64,000 nt of DNA, taken from Plumapathes pennacea (Eukaryota > Cnidaria > Anthozoa > Antipatharia > Myriopathidae). Both the position numbers and the translations under genes were made by a program. Positions within the stretch are counted from its first letter, which is position 1. Every line of letters begins with the position of its first letter. Shown here piece by piece: positions 1-11,200 of this stretch. The notes under the pieces were generated by a model. That model worked only from the letters and a program-made list of their open reading frames with translations. It was not told the DNA's origin and did not search any database. The stretch lies in the NCBI GenBank assembly GCA_964036295.1, contig OZ038467.1, positions 15,206,670 to 15,270,669 on the forward strand. The letters run 5' to 3'.

Positions 1-729
1 GAGATAAGACAGATATGCAAGAGACCAGGAGATAAGGCAAGTATGCAAGAGATTAAGACAAACAGATAAGACAAGTCTTGTATGTGGAAGATTTATGCTA
101 ACCCTAGACTGGGAGTTGGGGCACATATGTGGGAAACTAACATCATTTCTTTTCCCTTAAACCATTTAAAAATAACGCGGTTTAATAAAAATGGAATTAA
201 TTTTTTTAAACCAGAATAAAAGTTTTGAACAAAGAGGGAAATTTTCAAACTACAACATGTACATAGGGGAAGGACATGACTATGCAGGAATAAGGTACCC
301 ATGCATAATACTGTATGCAGGAATACAAAATGTCTCACATAATCGACCATGCAACACATACAAGTGTACTGTATTCTCATCAAGCCATTTTTAACGAGCA
401 ATGCAAGCACAAGGTCCTTATTTCACTGGGAAAACAGGCTCGACACAAGCGCAATCACAAACATAAGGATCAAACGATTGTGCTTGTGCTTGCGACAAGC
501 CTGTTTTCACTGTGAAATTAGCTTTTGTTATTTATTATTATTATTTATTCATAGGATGACACACAAAGATATACATGAAGAAGGCCAAAGCCAGTGGCTT
601 AAATGGCTTGGGGTCAACAGATGAATTAAGTGTTTCATTAGAGAAGTGATGCACTCAGCAAATACAATGTTACAATTACAAATAGCAAATTAAATTAAAT
701 TTAATTTAATTTAATATAAACCTAATAGC

Positions 730-761
<32 letters not shown>

Positions 762-986
762 AACTATAATTCCTATAAAGAGGTCGAACTAAGTATACTG
801 TAAACTACATACTAAATACATATCATTACTTATTTTATAGTGAATTAAATGGAAAGAAAGAAATTACAATCCTTTGAAGGTTAAGTCAGTATGCGTTAAT
901 ACAGTATGCTGGTGCAAAGTTGCGTCATTCGTGTAAACCAGCAAAAAGAACCTAATTTTTGCGACTGGCAAAGTTAAGTAACATAC
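1..986. other. BRIP1-like intron 1 (partial), no exon seen
   Basis: This is the 5' part of the first intron of the minus-strand helicase gene whose exon 1 ends at 987; the intron leaves the window on the left. It holds AT-rich low-complexity DNA (around 690-715), a CAA microsatellite and no reading frame with recognisable protein similarity. Confidence 0.5.
729..762. repeat. (CAA)n microsatellite
   Basis: About eleven perfect CAA trinucleotides in a row, inside the intron. Confidence 0.9.
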
Positions 987-1085
987 CTTATCCATCATGC
1001 AGAGCTGGGTCGGGTAAGCTTTGAATGGAAACACGATTTTTGTGCCGTTGATTGTGTATGGAACACCCTCCAAGTTTGCCGCCAT
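987..1085 (-). CDS. BRIP1: BRIP1/FANCJ-like DNA helicase, exon 1 only
   Basis: A 33-codon first exon starting at the ATG at 1085 and ending in AAG followed by a GTATGT donor at 986. The residues YTINGTKIVFPFKAYPTQL followed by CMMDK match the extreme N terminus of FANCJ/BRIP1-type iron-sulphur superfamily 2 helicases, where this stretch (FPxKAYPxQLxMM) is the Q-motif region just before Walker A. The family unwinds DNA 5' to 3' in interstrand-crosslink repair and homologous recombination in the nucleus. The other exons lie outside the window to the left, so helicase motifs and Fe-S cysteines cannot be checked. The related RTEL1 helicase has a different sequence here, so BRIP1 is the better match. 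The upstream flank (1094-1110) is GC-rich with GGCGCGCC, which may be part of a CpG-type promoter. The downstream end of ESS2 lies 1.1 kb upstream on the same strand. Confidence 0.72.
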
Positions 1086-2227
1086 TTTATATATTATGGC
1101 GCGCCGGCGATACCGTGAACGTTTTACTTCAAAAAACGGAAACCAACGACGAACGCAGCCTAACAAAATACATCCAACACAAGGCCATCAATAAGAGTGA
1201 CAAGCCTGTGATTGTTTTTCTATTCTGCACCAAAACAAAGCAACACACCACAGAACACCTCCACAAGTTCCCCACGGACGGTCAGCGGCCTTACATCAGG
1301 TTAACGAGAGGACCTGGAATCTACAGTTCATACTGAAGCGACCTGAAGCACGATACCAATTTTGCCCCCTCCCCCAGGGGTGTCTATAAAACTATACAAA
1401 GCCAAGACCTATAAAACTAAGACCCCACACAACAAGATTAACGAGAGGACACAACTTGACTACATCTCAAGGGCAATGTATCCACTCAAGGTTCAGTCAA
1501 GACAGAGAATGCACTGCTAAGGAAAAATTATCAATTTTTTGGTCACATTTTGCAATATTCAACACCATTTCAGACCAAATACCAAAATCTACTAGTATTC
1601 CAGACCTATAGTATTTCAAACTAAAACACTGAAAACAATACGGCTTATACGTAGGAATCGCCCCTCCACCTCCGGGCAATCAGTGTCTGGGAAGTGCATT
1701 CATTGTTTTGACACTGCATATTTCATATTCTGTTTAACCCTTTCACTCTCAAGTTCAAAATGCAGATTCTCCCAACTTCTAAAAGGAAAATGAATGAGAA
1801 CTGATAGTTTAATCAGCTATTATCTGAGCAAGGTATATTCTTACTGTATGATATATTTATGCTGCCAAAACCAAATAAGAAAATTGAACTTGATAATGCT
1901 CGGGAGTTAAAGGGTTAGATGGAAAGCTGTAAAGTTTTGGCCTTCCATGGAGAGTGGAGTGGGAGAACTGGGAGAAGATCTGGAGGGGGGCCTGACCGGG
2001 TGGGGTAACCATTACAGTGAGGGGGTGGGGTGTGTGTGTGTGCTGGCGACACCACCACCTGCACCACCAACTGCACCCCATCCCCACGGCTCCCACCAGC
2101 ACCCACTCCAATTTTTCCCTAAGTCGAAGGAAGTATCACACAGTGTCAAGGACTTGGTATTTTATATTATTATAGTGCCTATTAAATTCTCAGAAGATGA
2201 AAAGTTCAGCATGATGTGTCCTCCTTG
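1086..2227. other. Intergenic spacer between BRIP1-like and ESS2
   Basis: Contains the presumed BRIP1-like promoter at its left end, one copy of the TTTCACTC hairpin family (1736-1917) and a GT/GGGG-rich patch near 1985-2045. No supported gene was seen. Short open frames here have no coding character. Confidence 0.5.
1736..1917. repeat. TTTCACTC-family hairpin MITE, copy 1
   Basis: The ends read AACCCTTTCACTC and GGGAGTTAAAGGGTTA in inverted orientation. The interior carries a TGCAGATTCTCCCAAC-like block that recurs in the copies at about 4134, 17660, 19914, 32805, 36247 and 62796. A short non-autonomous DNA element; superfamily not determinable from this window. Confidence 0.7.
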
Positions 2228-5200
2228 CTAGTGTTTTGGTAACTGTAATAAGTTGTCTGTTAGTGAGATGTTTCTTGATGGAGTGCTACCTCGGCTCTCC
2301 ACTTGACCAGGAGTCCTTGATGCAGGTTCACGTTCCGGAGTTGCAGCAGCACTACCTGGTTGCCATGGTGATGGACTGTAACTGGCACGAAGAGACTTGT
2401 CAGTTCCAGTTCTGATGCCGAGTTTGTTTGATGCTAGTCTTTGGGCTGCTGTAGAAAGCTGACTCAACCGCTCCACTGTGTTTCCACCAGACTTTGGGCT
2501 CCTAGACAAGGAAAAAGAGTCACACATCATACTGTATACCTAAATTGTGTACTAAGTGCTAGTGAATTTTACACCCCAGGGAGCCCCCCTTCACATAAGC
2601 TTTCACTCCTGCACTTGTTCCTGCTTTCACTCCCATCCACACTTGATATCAGAGAGCATTGCACTTCACACAAGTACTGTACTGTAAGTACTCGAATAAG
2701 TGTCCACCCTCAAACAAACACCCTCCTCAAATAAGCACCCCTCCTCTAAGCCAAAATTGTAAATAAGCTCCCTGGGTGCTCATTCAAGGATTTGTGTATA
2801 ACCAAACATGAACTACTCTGGCTTCTGATTGGTTAAAGTTGTTTCTAACAGCCTCTGTGATCTGAAAGTGTATAATCTACTTTGCTTTTGCTCTTCCACG
2901 ATCATTATTAGTTTGTTCTTACTTTCCAATCAAAGCAGTTGCTTTGGCAAGAGCATCTCGTCTTTTCTCCCTCTGTCTTCTGCTGACTCTCTCTGCCAAA
3001 GCATGACCAATCGTTTCCCGTTTCTTGGGTTCTGGCATCTTGAAAGATGGTCCTGGGGTGGCATTTAGGGGTGTGTCCTCTCCATCTAAACGGAAGGGTG
3101 TTCCCTCTATACTTCCCCATGTCATGAGGGGAGAGGCATCAACACCTGTGAGTGAATCAACCAAATAATGTTATTTTTACAATAACACGTCAGTTTCTCG
3201 CTTTGTGATTGGTTAATTTTCATTATCAATAAGAGGACAGACACATAAAATCGAGTGCTGACGACAGTGATTTGGACGAAGAAGGTGAATTCAGCTTCAA
3301 TTTTACCTCAGTTCTTGCAAAAGCGACATTCGGCATTTGAAGTAGAGAACCAGAAGTGTTCAGAGGCAAATTTCCTTGAGCTTTGTCTTAAAATTGTCGA
3401 GAAAACCGGAGCAGAAAAGCGTCTACTTTCATTTCTTTCTAACTTCTTTGACAAAATTTTATTTTGCACACGCGAAATGCTAATGTCAAACTGTCACTTT
3501 TTGGCCAATAAAATGTCTTGAATTTCAACCTCAACCAATTAGAAAGTGGGAAAAGTTGTTGACAACATTTCGGTCAAATCGAACAAAATCCAGTTTTCTT
3601 GCGTGTTTTCCCCGCGTCGTCGCTTGAGTTTTGTTATTGTAAAAAACAAATTGACGCCAGTTTTTTATGTGTCTGTCCACTTATTGATCATGAAACGCAT
3701 CATAACATTGTCAAAAGGTTGCGGATCCACAACTTTTTGACAATGTTATGACGCGTTTCATGATCAATAAGAGGACAGACACATAAAAAACTGACATCAA
3801 TTTGTTAAGTGGTCCACTATTCCACTGAGTCAGTAACAGTACTTTTACTGCAGCCCCCTCACTCCTCAGATAAAACTGCAGAATATCCCAACCTTTTTAT
3901 GATACTTTGCATGTATAAAGTGGTTTAGTGAGCATCTGTAGTTTTGGTGTCAAAAACCAAGTTCCCCATACCACATGTATACATGAAGATAATATAATAA
4001 AATCAAGTTGATCACTTGTGGTAATGTAGTGAAAGGGTAAAGGTTACCAGTAATTTCACTAATCTCATCACAGTACAAGCAACATGTTTGCTTACGCTTG
4101 GCAGGCAGCAACGTAAACTTCAAGTTAGCTGTAGATAGGTTGGTTTCACTCCCAAGAGTGACCAACTTCAATTTTCTCCTTCAGTTTTTCACAAAAGATA
4201 TAACATACAGTATGGAGAACTTGACTTTTGATAGCTTGCTTAGATGACATCTGACTGAAGTATTAATTCTCTCTACATCTCTCACACATTTTCTACTTGA
4301 ATGGTTGGGAGAATCTGTACTTTGAACTTGGGAGTGAAAGGGTTAAAAACCAAACTCAATGCAAGTACCCAGCCAATCACAGAGGCCATAAATATTAATT
4401 TACATTTGGTTTTATCACAAACACAAACAAAAGATTGTCTGGAAAATACTGTTTCAGGAAACTTTTCTCTAAACTCAGGACACCTAGTTATAATAATAGT
4501 TACATGTACATATGATTTCAAGATAGTCTGATGGTGTCTTGGCTCCAAAATATTCTAGGTTTTGTTTCCAGATGACTCCATAATGAAATAAACTACTGCC
4601 CACTTACCAGGAGCAGGAGATGGTGTTCCTACAAATCCATATCCATTAACTTTAGGTGTCTCTGTGGGTTTCTGTAAGTGTCCATCCACACCAATCTTGC
4701 CCTGCAAAGCTGCGTTGTGCGTCGCAGCAGCCATTGCTAATTGTTCTGTGCACGTATTCTCGGGATATGGATTTTGTCTTAGCCTGGTGTTTGCATGAAT
4801 CACCTGTTGCCTCTTGATGTTCTTCCCCTCAATTTTCTCTTTTGCCGAATCTTCAACTCCTTCAGGTACATACATTAGAGCATTCTTGTTTGTATAACTC
4901 CATAGCTGGACCATCCCAGGTCTGTTCTCCTCTGTGAACTGGTCTCCATCAGCAGCCTCTGTCAGAGCAAGACTCCTGACTTTTGATTCCTTTCGCTCCA
5001 CTTCCTCTTTGTAAAGCCACTCGTATTTCTCTCTATGATTCTTTCGAGTGTTTTCCATAATTTGTTCAAATGATTCATTGTCCTCACTGGTGTTTTTGGC
5101 AAAGAATTTATCAAGTGTCAAATCAGAGTTGTCTTTCTTATCTTTGTGTTCTTTGCACGATTGGTTATTTTCCTCAGAGCTTGTCATCTTTGGCACAGGA

Positions 5201-8200
5201 GAGCCCTGGACTGTACTTGGTGTTTCAAATGTAGCAGGGGTACCTGCACAAATCAAAAGTCAAACAGAATCACAAATCTTCTTTGGTACTGCTGTCAGTG
5301 GTTCAAATACTGTTATAACATAAGGTGGATAGTATGCACAATCTGATCAGTGAATGCTGACAAATTCTGCATGCATTATACAGTAACTTAACATAGCATA
5401 ATATGTGCACATCAATTTGATGTCAGCTTGCACCACAGTGCTTGACATTAAGAGGCATTCCATTTCCGATTCGAGTAAGGCTGGGAAACAATAGTCCACA
5501 ATGCATTGCGTAAACTTGAGGGAATCGCGCTTTCTTGCACGTTTTCAACGGCTTTGTGGAAGGTGCCACTTTCAACGGAAAATCTGTCTTCTATATAGCC
5601 TGCTTGAAATGGATTTGTCTGCAGAACAAAAGCTCCATTTAATGCCGTTGTTTTAACCGACGAGGGATCAGAGAAGCCTGCTGCAAATATCTGTTTGTTC
5701 TTGTTATCTGTTGCCACGAATGGGACGTTTATCGGAGTTGTGCTGACAGCTGTCAAGAAACGCTTCCTAACGTCAAAAAGGTAAGAAATTCTAATTATTT
5801 TTGTCGTTTTCAATGAGTTTATTTAACGTTTATTTTGTAAATCTTGCTGTAATATTGTGTGGTACTTGAATAGCCTCGCGATCATAAGGTTTTGATGAGG
5901 ACTATTATTCGCTCGCGCCATTGAGTGCCAGCAAAGCAAGGCTTTGTAGATTTTATTTTTGCTCTTGATTGAAAAATACCGACCATGAATAAACGTAGTA
6001 TTAATTTCTATACCTCTTAATGAGATTTCAAAGTGACTCGAAGAGGTAAAGCGTGCAATAATTGGACTGACCAGTACGGTCAGCATGAAGTGAATGTCTG
6101 TGTTAATGCAGTTGTCATATGGCGTGTTTTCATTCACTATCGCCCCTTGGATGACCAGGGCCAACCAAAATGTTCAAAATTCGCATATTTCAATTTATCA
6201 TCTAAAAATCTAGCTAGGTTTACCAGCTTTTCAACGATGTAACGGTCACCAAAATCTCTTTTGCTCATGTTGTGTTTGATTTCAGTTGCTTTCTTGGCTT
6301 GCTCGGGATTTTTAGTTGTAGTTCGGCAAGATTTCTTGCAAAGAGGTCATTTTTACGTCTTGCATGACAAGAGATACTGAAACAATGTTGGAACAAAATT
6401 GAGTTACAATCGCCAAAAAATTAGATGCGAAGGAAGGTTACAAAGTTCGACCTAGTCATGCTTGCATCATAACTAAGTAATTAGCAGCGAATTTGGCGGT
6501 CTAGACATTACGGGGCCATGAAATTGTCTTTACAAGTTTGTTCTTCAATAATTTTTCCCAGTATTTAGACTCCCCTGATTCAAATTTAAGGATGTAACGG
6601 TGCTGCGATCGGCTTTTTTTTACCGCGAGTACTGTGGTTCTCGAAAGCTGTTGTGATGTTCAGTACAACCACCGGAAATTGGACTGGTACGACTTTGAAA
6701 GTACATAAAATCGTGTATCTGCGTTATCGATTCACAATTGTTGTTTTTTATGACTTGTTTAAGTTGTCTTTGGTAGTAAATATTTTACTGCGTTTTTTGT
6801 AATGTATAATGTGACAAATTCAGTGGATAATTGTGATTTTTGCCAAATATAATCATATAAATTATGCTATTTTTTTTCTGTTGCCTGTCTGAAATTAGGT
6901 ATGGTGCAAACCCTTTCATCTCAAAATAAGTTTGCAGTTACCGGTAGCTCGTTCACTTTCTTGCACATTGTAAACTAAAAGCTACTTTTAAAAGGCCTTG
7001 CATCACATAAATAACCAACTCAAAATTGCCTTCAGAGTGCAAATGGATTGCAATGTGCCAATGACTTAGTTTGTGCTTTGCGCCTTGTTTTCCTTGTTGA
7101 ACTTGCTTAATCGTTGCCTGTGCCGCCTTGACCAATACTGGAGAATCTGTCTTTCACTTAATGAATTGTCAGGCCCCACTTCAGCCGGCAGGTCTTTTCC
7201 ACGGGTAGCGGGTAGCGGGTGACGGGTGGCGGGTAGCGGGTGACGGGTGGCGGGTAGCGGGTGACGGGTAGCGGGTAACGGGTGACGGGTAACACTCAAT
7301 CGCTTTCTCAATCGATGAAGATCAGTATTGCAGTCAAAGCAACCGTAACTCTTTCGCGCATGCATCACACAAATCTTGACTTGTGTCGTGTTTGACAGCG
7401 ATATGTCACCACCTTGTGTTGAACACCAGTGAATGCGATTGATGTTCTATTTTAAATGGAACCGCAAGCAGCTACCTTTGGTGACAATTAGTGTTTATTG
7501 ATTGACGTGTAATTTGAACTAACTGCAAATCGACCCCAAATGAATTTGCCTTCAACGAAGAAAAAAGTCAGGAAGGATATAAGAAATACAGTTCCAATAC
7601 GTACAGCAATGTCACCCATCAAACCAAAGAACTATTATAATAACATATAGTTAATAAAATCTCATTAAAATACTGTATAACGTTAATTTTGTTTGGTAAT
7701 CAAAGAGGTATAGTCCTTTGGTGGCCATGTATTGTTTTAAACGCTATTCTAATTGCTATTCACTCCAACAAAACAAGTGTGTTACAAGAAAAACAACTTA
7801 ACAAGTGTTCCTCTGGGAAGGCGTTGGTAAGAACAATGAATTGGCAATCAAATTGTTTCTTACACAGTAAAACGTATAAGGAATACGCTTCACTGTCTAC
7901 AGCTGTTGTTCGACTAATCAAAAATGTATGCCGAATTCCCGCCAAAGAAGCTGTTTGTTTGACTCCGTTAATGTGCTCTGAGTTGCTTCATCGATGCATT
8001 TACTACGGTAAATTTTTTATTGTTCTGAAACACACTTACCACGGTTTTGTGAATTGTCTAGACGCGTCGTACTTTTACCGCAGTAAAGTAAATGCTTTCA
8101 CCGAGGTAAATGTGTCTCGTGTAATAAAAATTATTTATTTTACAAACAAACACCAAATAAACAAGACAGGAAAATGAACACCGCTACCCGTTACCCGTCG

Positions 8201-11200
8201 CCCGCTGCCCGTTACTCGCTTACCCGTTACCCGCTACCCGTTACCCGCTACCCGCTACCCGTCACCCGTCACCCGCTACCCGTCACCCGCTACCCGCTAC
8301 CCGTCACCCGTCACCCGCTACCCGTTACCCGTCACCCGCAACCCGTCACCCGTTACCCGCTACCCGCGGAAAAGACCTGCCGCACTTCAGCATGTCTTTT
8401 CATTTCAGCCTGACACATGGCTGCAGTGTACCGGGCAGATTTTGATTTTGTCCCAGAGTCATAACACCTGTCCATGACCTCTTTTTGTGCATGAGAAAAT
8501 CGAATATGTTGATTTTTTGGTCTGTGGATCTTTCTGGCCATCCCTTTCAAGTTACTAGTGATTTCTTGCTGTTTGTCCACCAAAGTAGTGTTTCCATTCT
8601 TAGATTTACACACAGTATTTGCACAAGTAATTCTTGACACAGCCTCTGTTATTTTTTGAGGAGCCACATCCTTTGGTGCACAAGCCAGATACATTCTCTC
8701 ACACTCTCTGCTGTCTTTGTGCCGTTGCATATTTCCTTTCCTCAAGAAAGATTTTCCACATTGCTCACAGGTAGAAAGTTTTGAAGGGCTCTCAAAGTTC
8801 TGCTCTTTGCATGCTTTAGAATTTTTGTTGGTCATTTGGCATTTTTTCCCTTCCTTTGGTTCCTGGGAAATTAGAAGTTGGGTTTGTTTAGCTGTGTGTG
8901 TGTCAAAATTAGACATACTCCCTGTTGATGTTGCTGGTGCCTGCAGGAGTTTCCAGTTTTTTCGGTGGATAGAGTATTCCATCACCCAAGCGCGTTTGTT
9001 CACGAGCCCGTATCCCACTGCAGCAACCTCCCTCTTTGCCACACAAGTATTCAAAGTCAGAGTAGGTTGTAATACCAAGCAAAGTCTTTGCTGGTTTTGG
9101 TTCTTTTTCCCTGTCGATGAATACCTGATAAACATGAGTCCCTCTGAGTCGTCCTTGAGTGCCTGCAATAATGTCTTCACTGCTTTCAACGTTGTGTCCT
9201 TCGTGCCTGTAAGACCTCAGGGAAAATTTCAGTGTTGCATAATGTGAATCAAGCTTTGTTTTACCCTTTTGTGGCTCAAAGTTGGAAAAGTTGTCCAGCT
9301 GAATGTCAGTTACTGATTTGAAGGAGGCAAGCCATATCACCAAGGAAGTGTTCTTATAATGTGGACCATTGTCTGACCAAAGTTTCATGTTTGTTATTTC
9401 TGGATGGAGTGATTTGAAATTAGTTGTAGCTTCCTCCAGGCAGCTGGCTGAGAAAAACCAGTTTTGAGTGTCATCTGAATCAGAAAATGTATCATGAAAT
9501 TCGGTGATGAGTTTTCCATCTTCGGTCTTAAACATAAACATTACTCCATGGAGAGAAACGCCCTTTTTTCCATACCACTCTCGTTGTGGCTCATAGAGCT
9601 TTTGAAACATCAGTTTCATCATAAAGTCACTGACAGCAATTACTTCTCCAGGCTTCAGAAGATTTATGTCTTCAAGAAATTTGTCTCTTTGAAATTTACC
9701 CCTTATTAGGTGTCCAACATATGCATTTAACTTCTGCTCGATTTCTTCAAGTTTTTGGTGAAGTTCTTTTTTGTTTTCATTTGTGCAATTTAGTTTGGTG
9801 ATGCTTGCTTTTATGTCCTCGAATACTGTGATCCGTTCCATACAATTCATGCACTCCATGGAATGGCTTTCTTCGTCGTGATCACATTTCCCTCCCAACT
9901 GCCAAGTCATGCAGTGGCTTGCACATGTATCATTCATCCTGAGATTTCTTTGAAAATCCGAAAGAAGATAACCTTTCAAGGCTTTAAGTCTGGTTTTTAT
10001 ATCGGTGTATGGGCTTTCTGTGGTATTATTTTCATTCCAATGGAGTTCCATTTGCTCAACAAGAGCTGACAAGTTTTGGAAGTTTTCAGCACCATATTCA
10101 CTACAAATGTTACACAAGCCTGCCAATTCTGTTAATTCTTTAAAGTTGCCTGCCTCGAGACCTTGATAAAACATTGATTGACTGATGACTCGTCTTCCAT
10201 TTTTGTTTGCCTCTTGACGGTACATGTGATACAGCTTCGCCTTATTATGTTTTAACCATAACACAGGCTGTGTTCCACCCCCCATTAGGTCACTCAACCA
10301 GGACTTCTTTTTGCCTTCACAGGATGCATTCCTATAGGATGATCGTTCTACACAATCAGAATTGTGGATGAAGTCTAGAAGAAATGCTATATCTTCCACT
10401 GGGATATAAAATTGCCTTGCAGATCTTGGCTGTTTGGAAGGTTTTTGGAGGCCAGAGCCAAACAGATGGAAGTGCTTTCTTGCTTCTGTAATTTCATAAT
10501 CTGTGCAAGTTAGCTCTTGCCCTTGTCTTCCAATGTAGTGAAACTTTTTCTTAAGTTGGGCATTATTCAAGGTGTTTGCCACACAGCTCAGTATCCGTAG
10601 TCTCTCAGCTGTATTTGCAGCTCTTGAATAGGAGAGTGCCATACCATCCACAAAGTTTTCATTTGTGCTCTGGGTGGGCTAAGGAATAATGTGGTGTGTA
10701 GGGTGTGAAAATACTGTATGCAGTATCATTATTTTATTATTCTACTACTGTATATGGCCTGAATAAAAGGAGAGTGGAGCAAGATTTTAAAGATGTCAAT
10801 AATATTGTATACTGTCGTTATACTGTCATTATAGTGTCTAACATTGCTGACTTTTATTTGCATATAACTGTACATAAAGTTCAATTGACAGACCCAAAAC
10901 AGATAATCCAGGGGTAATTATTTTATCAGCTCAAAGTATTCAATATTATTTTTGTCGTTTCAATAAACCTATTGTTTTTCCTCCTGCATAAAAATTGCCA
11001 GTGTACCATCAAACTTGGCATATTATTTTTCTATTTTCCACAAGACCATAGTTTTCTGAGACAGGGGGGGGGGGGGGGGGGGTCCATATTTGGCTGCAGA
11101 AAAATAAGTGACCTACCTGCTCTTCCTCCTTCATTATGTCTGCCAATAACTGCTTCCCACAATTCCCACTTATTTCATCCAGAGTTTCATTTAGAATGGC

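Larger units (their letters stand above)
3146..4607. other. ESS2 intron 3: hairpin repeats, no exon seen
   Basis: Holds a long foldback (3647-3804), a partial second copy of its end (about 3222-3250) and a TTTCACTC-family MITE (4134-4346). An 88-codon open frame at 3255-3521 on the plus strand lacks recognisable similarity. Confidence 0.5.
7186..8382. mobile_element. Non-autonomous MULE-like element with heptamer-array ends
   Basis: Both ends begin CGGCAGGTCTTTTCC in inverted orientation, directly followed by an array of degenerate 7-bp units (GGGTNRC): about 13 on the left and about 26 on the right. The flanks are a perfect 9-bp duplication (CACTTCAGC), the length typical of Mutator-like elements. 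The 890-bp interior has a 162-codon open frame (7689-8177) without recognisable similarity. Removing the element with one duplication copy restores the host transposase frame (KRH-AEV-GPDNSL), which proves the insertion event. Confidence 0.85.

Noticed and set aside
3255-3521. 88-codon frame in ESS2 intron 3
   Set aside because: No recognisable domain, no convincing splice context, and bordered by fragments of a foldback repeat.
7201-7292. Interstitial telomere-like repeat
   Set aside because: GGGTNRC heptamers resemble telomeric DNA, but the units are degenerate, not TTAGGG, and form the inverted ends of an element with a 9-bp duplication.
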